Source of the DNA: Candidatus Scybalocola fimicaballi
Lineage (GTDB): Bacteria > Bacteroidota > Bacteroidia > Bacteroidales > Paludibacteraceae
Length of the DNA: 9,135 nucleotides
Direction of reading: 5' to 3'
Assembly (NCBI GenBank): GCA_002317115.1
Contig: DCIP01000030.1
Coordinates: 1-9,135 of the forward strand
In this document: positions 6,309-9,135 of the stretch, piece by piece
How positions within the stretch are numbered: position 1 is the stretch's first letter
Layout: each line of letters opens with the position of its first letter
The notes under the pieces: generated by a model
Seen by the model: only the letters and a program-made list of their open reading frames with translations
Told to the model about the DNA's origin: nothing
Database searches by the model: none
Made by a program: the position numbers and the translations under genes

Positions 6309-7460
6309 ATGAGATTTTCAGTGAATAGCGACGAGTTGATGTCTCGTCTTACAGCAACAAGCCGTGTGATGGCTTCAAAGACGGCGTTACCAATTCTCGA
6401 TAATTTCCTTTTTAATTTGACCGATAATACCTTAGAGTTGACAGCCTCAGACGGTGAGACATCCATGGCTACAAGAATGGATGTGGATAACGTTGATGGT
6501 TCGGGAATGATTGCGTTGCCAGCAAAACTTTTGTTGGATACATTCAAAGTGCTTCACGGCAGAAGCGTCGATTTTGATATCGATATGAACACTTATGCTG
6601 TTAAGTTGACTTCTGGTTCGTGGAAGGCTGAGTATAATGGTGTGGACGGAGAGGCTTATCCAAAGTTGACTTCTTTGGATGCAAGCAGCACAAACAATGT
6701 CCGCATGCAGGCACAGACACTTTCAACAGGAATCTCTCACACTATCTTCGCAGTCAGCACAGATATCCTTCGTCCTACAATGATGGGTATCTTCCTTGAT
6801 ATTGATTCTGCAGAAAACAAGGTGACTTTCGTCGCAACAGATATGTTCCACCTTTCTCAGGTGAAGTGTTCGATTGTTGAGGCTTCTGGCAACTGTTCGG
6901 TAATCCTACCTGCCAATGTGGCTAAACTGTTGAAGTCGATTCTTGGAAAAGAGGGTGAGGATGTCGTTGTCTCTTGGGATTCAAAGAATATCTTGTTTGA
7001 ACTTAACGACTTTACTTTGGTTTGCCGCCAGATTGAAGGAAACTTCCCTAATTATAAGAATGCTATCTCAATTCAGTGGAACAAGGAGTTGGTTATCGAC
7101 CGTAACTCATTGATCTCTGCTGTTCGTCATATCGAACCATTCGCAGAGCAGTCTAATAAGGGAGTTAAGTTCGACGTGCGTGAAAACCAGATTGTGGTAT
7201 CAGCACAGAGTCTTGATTTCGGTACAGCCGCAACTGAAGAGGTTGTTTGCGCATACAGTGGTGAGCCATTTGAGATGACATTCAAGACAGAGTCTATCAC
7301 AAACTTCTGCTCATACATGGAGACATCGGATGTAGTGATGAAGATTGAGAGCCCATACCGAGGTGTTGTGGTTGAGCCATTGTTCAACGCATCTGAGGAT
7401 GGAGATGAGCAGCAGAACTACGAGATGCTTTGCTTGGTAATGCCAATGACAACTCTATAA
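6309..7460 (+). CDS. dnaN: DNA polymerase III subunit beta (sliding clamp)
   Basis: DnaN dimerises into the ring that tethers DNA polymerase III and other clamp-binding proteins to DNA. It is 383 residues, close to the usual 365-380. The N-terminal MRFSVNSDELMSRLTATSRVMASKTALPILDNFLF is a classic beta-clamp start, with the TLPIL-type motif as ALPILDNF. The three structural repeats span roughly 1-120, 125-250 and 255-383. The second contains RPTMMGIFLDI and TDMFHLS, matching the conserved RPVLxGV and TDxHRL positions, and the C-terminus CLVMPMTTL corresponds to the VMPMR(L/I) end that forms part of the protein-binding pocket. ATG 6309 has an AT-rich leader with no Shine-Dalgarno. The exonuclease gene starts 11 bp after the stop, so the clamp and a nuclease are co-transcribed. 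I see nothing abnormal in the sequence. Confidence 0.97.
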   Translation: MRFSVNSDELMSRLTATSRVMASKTALPILDNFLFNLTDNTLELTASDGETSMATRMDVDNVDGSGMIALPAKLLLDTFKVLHGRSVDFDIDMNTYAVKLTSGSWKAEYNGVDGEAYPKLTSLDASSTNNVRMQAQTLSTGISHTIFAVSTDILRPTMMGIFLDIDSAENKVTFVATDMFHLSQVKCSIVEASGNCSVILPANVAKLLKSILGKEGEDVVVSWDSKNILFELNDFTLVCRQIEGNFPNYKNAISIQWNKELVIDRNSLISAVRHIEPFAEQSNKGVKFDVRENQIVVSAQSLDFGTAATEEVVCAYSGEPFEMTFKTESITNFCSYMETSDVVMKIESPYRGVVVEPLFNASEDGDEQQNYEMLCLVMPMTTL

Positions 7461-7471
7461 ATTCGCGTCGC

Positions 7472-8233
7472 ATGAAATTGAATTTGACCAAGCCGTTGAT
7501 TTTCTTTGATTTGGAGTCGACGGGATTGGATATAGCAAAGGATAGAATCGTCGAGATTTCATATTTGAAGATTCATCCGAATGGAATGGAGGAGCAGAAG
7601 ACGATACGTATCAATCCGGAAATGTCTATCCCAGCAAAATCTTCAGCTATTCACCATATCAAAGACGAGGATGTCGCAGACTGCCCTAAGTTTAAGGATG
7701 TGGCTAAGCAGATTGCCGAAGATTTTAAGGGTTGTGATATCGCAGGCTACAACTCCAATAAGTTTGATATTCCGATGTTGGTGGAGGAGATGTTGCGTTG
7801 TGACATTGATTTGAATATCCGCAAGCATAATTTGGTGGATGTTCAGACTATCTTCCATAAGATGGAGGCTCGTACACTATCGGCTGCATATAAATTCTAC
7901 TGTGGACAAGAGTTGGTTGGAGCTCACGGAGCCATGGCCGACACAAAAGCCACATACGAAGTGCTACAGGCTCAGCTCGACAGATACCCAGATTTGGAGA
8001 ACGATATCAAGTGGCTTTCTAAATTCACTACTCAGAAGAGAGTTGTTGATTTTGAGGGACGATTCATTTTCAACGACAAAGATGAGGTGATTGTTAATTT
8101 CGGAAAGCACAAAGGCAAGAAACTAAAAGAAGTCTTCGAAACAGATCCCGGCTACTACGGCTGGATTCAAAGAGGAGAGTTTAGTCTCGACACCAAGCGT
8201 TGTGCGACACTTGTGAAATTAGGACAATTGTAA
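7472..8233 (+). CDS. DEDDh 3'-5' exonuclease (Pol III epsilon/ExoX-like)
   Basis: This is a 253-residue DnaQ-fold exonuclease. Exo I is FFDLESTGLD with Asp13 and Glu15, Exo II is GYNSNKFDIPML with Asp99, and Exo III-epsilon is HGAMADTKAT with His152 and Asp157, so all DEDDh residues are present. After about residue 190 a C-terminal domain carries VNFGKHKGKKLKEV (208-221) and DPGYYGWIQRGEF (225-237), the FGKHKGK...YxxWI pattern seen in ExoX-like C-terminal domains. The likely job is proofreading or DNA-end trimming. Its position 11 bp after dnaN suits clamp-associated work, but the proofreading subunit cannot be told from a repair nuclease by sequence. ATG 7472 (MKLNLTKPLIFFD) is preferred over an in-frame upstream ATG at 7430, which lies inside dnaN and would add 14 non-conserved residues. 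Confidence 0.92.
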   Translation: MKLNLTKPLIFFDLESTGLDIAKDRIVEISYLKIHPNGMEEQKTIRINPEMSIPAKSSAIHHIKDEDVADCPKFKDVAKQIAEDFKGCDIAGYNSNKFDIPMLVEEMLRCDIDLNIRKHNLVDVQTIFHKMEARTLSAAYKFYCGQELVGAHGAMADTKATYEVLQAQLDRYPDLENDIKWLSKFTTQKRVVDFEGRFIFNDKDEVIVNFGKHKGKKLKEVFETDPGYYGWIQRGEFSLDTKRCATLVKLGQL

Positions 8234-8239
8234 GATAAG

Positions 8240-8269
8240 AGGGCGGGCTTTATGCTTGCCCTTATTTTT
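8240..8269 (+). terminator. Intrinsic terminator after the exonuclease gene
   Basis: AGGGCGGGC (8240-8248) pairs with GCTTGCCCT (8254-8262) over a 5-nt loop, a 9-bp stem with two G-T wobbles, followed by TATTTTT. It starts 6 bp after the exonuclease stop and probably ends the dnaN operon. Read on the minus strand, it is also the hairpin end of the hexamer-array composite next to it. Confidence 0.75.
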
Positions 8270-8293
8270 CGTTATCGTTTTCGTTATCGTTAA
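8270..8293. repeat. Hexamer tandem array, CGTTNN x4, immediately upstream of trmN6
   Basis: Four gapless 6-bp units CGTTAT, CGTTTT, CGTTAT, CGTTAA end 4 bp before the trmN6 ATG. On the minus strand they read as NNAACG units followed by AAAAATAAGGGCAAG, the same order as the array, A-run and GGGCAA hairpin after thyA. The array occupies the place of a ribosome binding site, and no Shine-Dalgarno is present. An in-frame upstream extension of trmN6 would translate the array as FVIVFVIV. Confidence 0.85.
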
Positions 8294-8297
8294 TAAT

Positions 8298-9023
8298 ATG
8301 CCAAACCATATATTTCAATTTAAGCAATTCACTATAGACCAGTCTCTATGTGCGATGAAAGTCGGCACAGATGGCGTTACTCTTGGTGCAGTGGCAGAGG
8401 TGGAGAATGCCAAGAGAGTGCTCGACATCGGTTGCGGCACAGGATTGTTGTGTTTGATGACGGCTCAAAGAAATGAGTCGGCGGAGATTGTAGGGATAGA
8501 CATAGATGAAGATGCTGTGCGTGGAGCGACGCAGAATGTTGAGGCTTCCAAATGGTCTGGCAGAATCACGATCGTAGGGAAATCATTGCAGGAGTTCATA
8601 GCAACAGTACCGTCTACATTCGACAAGATAATCACAAATCCTCCATATTTTGAGGACAGCTTAAAAGCACCTAAAGCAAGCAGAACATTGGCAAGACATA
8701 CCGACAGTTTGCCATTCACAGAGTTGGCATCATCCGTGTCGACGTTGCTGAGCGACGACGGATCGTTATCCATTATCCTGCCAACCGACGCACATGATAA
8801 GTTTGAGAAGATCGCCGAGCAGTACGGATTATATTTAAGAAAGAAGACGTTGGTTTATCCCAAACCAGGAGCCGAAGCCAAGAGAACAGTGGGAGAGTTT
8901 GTGAAATGCGGAATGCAAAATGCGGAATGCGAAATTAATGAACTCACTATAGAGACTGACGTTCGTCACCAATATACAGAAGATTATATAAAGTTGACGA
9001 AGGAATTTTATTTGAAATTTTGA
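8298..9023 (+). CDS. trmN6: tRNA1(Val) (adenine37-N6)-methyltransferase (TrmN6/YfiC-like)
   Basis: This SAM-dependent methyltransferase, 241 residues, resembles E. coli TrmN6 (YfiC, 245 aa), which methylates A37 of tRNA1(Val). Visible features are MPNHIFQFKQFTI and the AMKVGTDGVTLGA segment typical of the family (19-31), SAM motif I VLDIGCGTGLL (41-51), acidic loop GIDIDEDAV (66-74), and the N6-adenine signature NPPY (114-117) followed by FEDSLKAP. The C-terminal RHQYTEDYIKLTKEFYLKF is the Bacteroidota-type tail. ATG 8298 is chosen over a TTG frame at 8256, because upstream translation would read only the terminator and hexamer array. Residues 203-213 (KCGMQNAECEI) are encoded by a heptamer tandem repeat in the variable region before the tail. 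The gene is convergent with a minus-strand gene 17 bp away. Family membership is firm; the exact tRNA target is inferred. Confidence 0.9.
   Translation: MPNHIFQFKQFTIDQSLCAMKVGTDGVTLGAVAEVENAKRVLDIGCGTGLLCLMTAQRNESAEIVGIDIDEDAVRGATQNVEASKWSGRITIVGKSLQEFIATVPSTFDKIITNPPYFEDSLKAPKASRTLARHTDSLPFTELASSVSTLLSDDGSLSIILPTDAHDKFEKIAEQYGLYLRKKTLVYPKPGAEAKRTVGEFVKCGMQNAECEINELTIETDVRHQYTEDYIKLTKEFYLKF
8904..8931. repeat. Heptamer tandem array, RAATGCR x4, inside trmN6
   Basis: Four gapless 7-bp units run AAATGCG, GAATGCA, AAATGCG, GAATGCG, equivalent to a 14-bp unit repeated twice with one mismatch, and trail into AAATTAATG. Because 7 is not a multiple of 3, each copy is read in a different frame, giving the Cys/Asn/Ala/Glu-rich KCGMQNAECEI segment. 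The reading frame continues normally afterwards. Confidence 0.85.
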
Positions 9024-9028
9024 AGGAG

Positions 9029-9061
9029 GAAAACAAACAATCATATTTTTTGCTTGTTTTC
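9029..9061. terminator. Possible hairpin between convergent genes
   Basis: GAAAACAA (9029-9036) pairs with TTGTTTTC (9054-9061). The stem continues past one mismatch with CAA/TTG and a 9-nt loop. It is AT-rich, lacks a clean T-tract on either strand, and overlaps the 3' end of the minus-strand gene. It may be a weak bidirectional terminator; low certainty. Confidence 0.35.
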
Positions 9062-9135
9062 TATTATATCTGCAATTTTCTTGACAAATGCTTTAGTTGG
9101 TTCTAATTGAGGCATTACATCATCTTTATCAAGAA
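9041..9135 (-). CDS. C-terminal end of an unidentified minus-strand gene (partial)
   Basis: On the minus strand a frame is open from the right edge of the window to a TGA at 9043-9041, giving 30 residues that start LDKDDVMPQLEPT and end VKKIADIIENKQKI. The charged, helix-like tail and the convergent placement just after trmN6 support a real coding end, but I do not recognise the family. Its codons (CAA, TTA, CCA, ATA) are more AT-rich than those of the neighbours, which prefer TTG and CAG. It could also be a chance frame, as only 31 codons are visible. Confidence 0.5.
   Translation of the reverse strand, partial: LDKDDVMPQLEPTKAFVKKIADIIENKQKI

Noticed and set aside
7430..7471. Upstream ATG for the exonuclease, overlapping dnaN
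   Set aside because: The added 14 residues have no similarity to the family, while ATG 7472 gives the normal short lead into the Exo I motif.
8256..8297. TTG-initiated N-terminal extension of trmN6
   Set aside because: It would begin inside the terminator stem and translate the hexamer array; homologues start at the MPNHIFQFKQF position.
8465..9044. Antisense ORFs opposite trmN6
   Set aside because: Shadow frames of a well-supported gene; one owes its SAFRILHSAF string to the heptamer repeat.

Overview
The window looks like Bacteroidales (phylum Bacteroidota) chromosome. The gene families all read as Bacteroidota versions, there is a PorE-type TPR/beta-propeller/OmpA lipoprotein, most starts lack a clear Shine-Dalgarno, and promoter candidates match the phylum's TAnnTTTG -7 box. 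The genus cannot be resolved by eye. Nearly all of it is core housekeeping DNA on the + strand. Only the last ~95 bases carry the 3' end of a minus-strand gene.

Layout: the 3' two-thirds or so of mutL (1-1128, cut by the left edge) runs into a COG0523/CobW-type metal GTPase with an extreme His/Asp/Cys-rich segment (1138-2511), closed by a strong intrinsic terminator (2537-2567). A 359-bp gene-free stretch follows. It holds an unusual AT-rich nested inverted repeat and a probable promoter for folA (dihydrofolate reductase), which is followed 2 bp later by a PorE-like lipoprotein gene and 13 bp after that by thyA (thymidylate synthase). ThyA turns methylene-THF into dihydrofolate and FolA recycles it, so the cluster is a dTMP/folate operon with an envelope gene inserted in it. 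Next come dnaN (sliding clamp), a DEDDh 3'-5' exonuclease with an ExoX-like C-terminal domain, and a trmN6-type tRNA methyltransferase.

MutL, DnaN and the exonuclease give the region a DNA replication/repair theme, with FolA and ThyA supplying dTMP.

The least ordinary content is small repeat structure. Two intergenic gaps (after thyA and before trmN6) carry what look like inverted copies of one composite element: a hexamer array of NNRACG units followed by a short A-run and a GGGCAA-type hairpin. In the first copy the hairpin is bracketed by a perfect 10-bp direct repeat. A separate heptamer array (RAATGCR x4) lies inside trmN6, in a variable part of the protein. I found no CRISPR array, complete mobile element, RNA gene or defence system. 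The window reads as ordinary core genome with interesting repeat biology.
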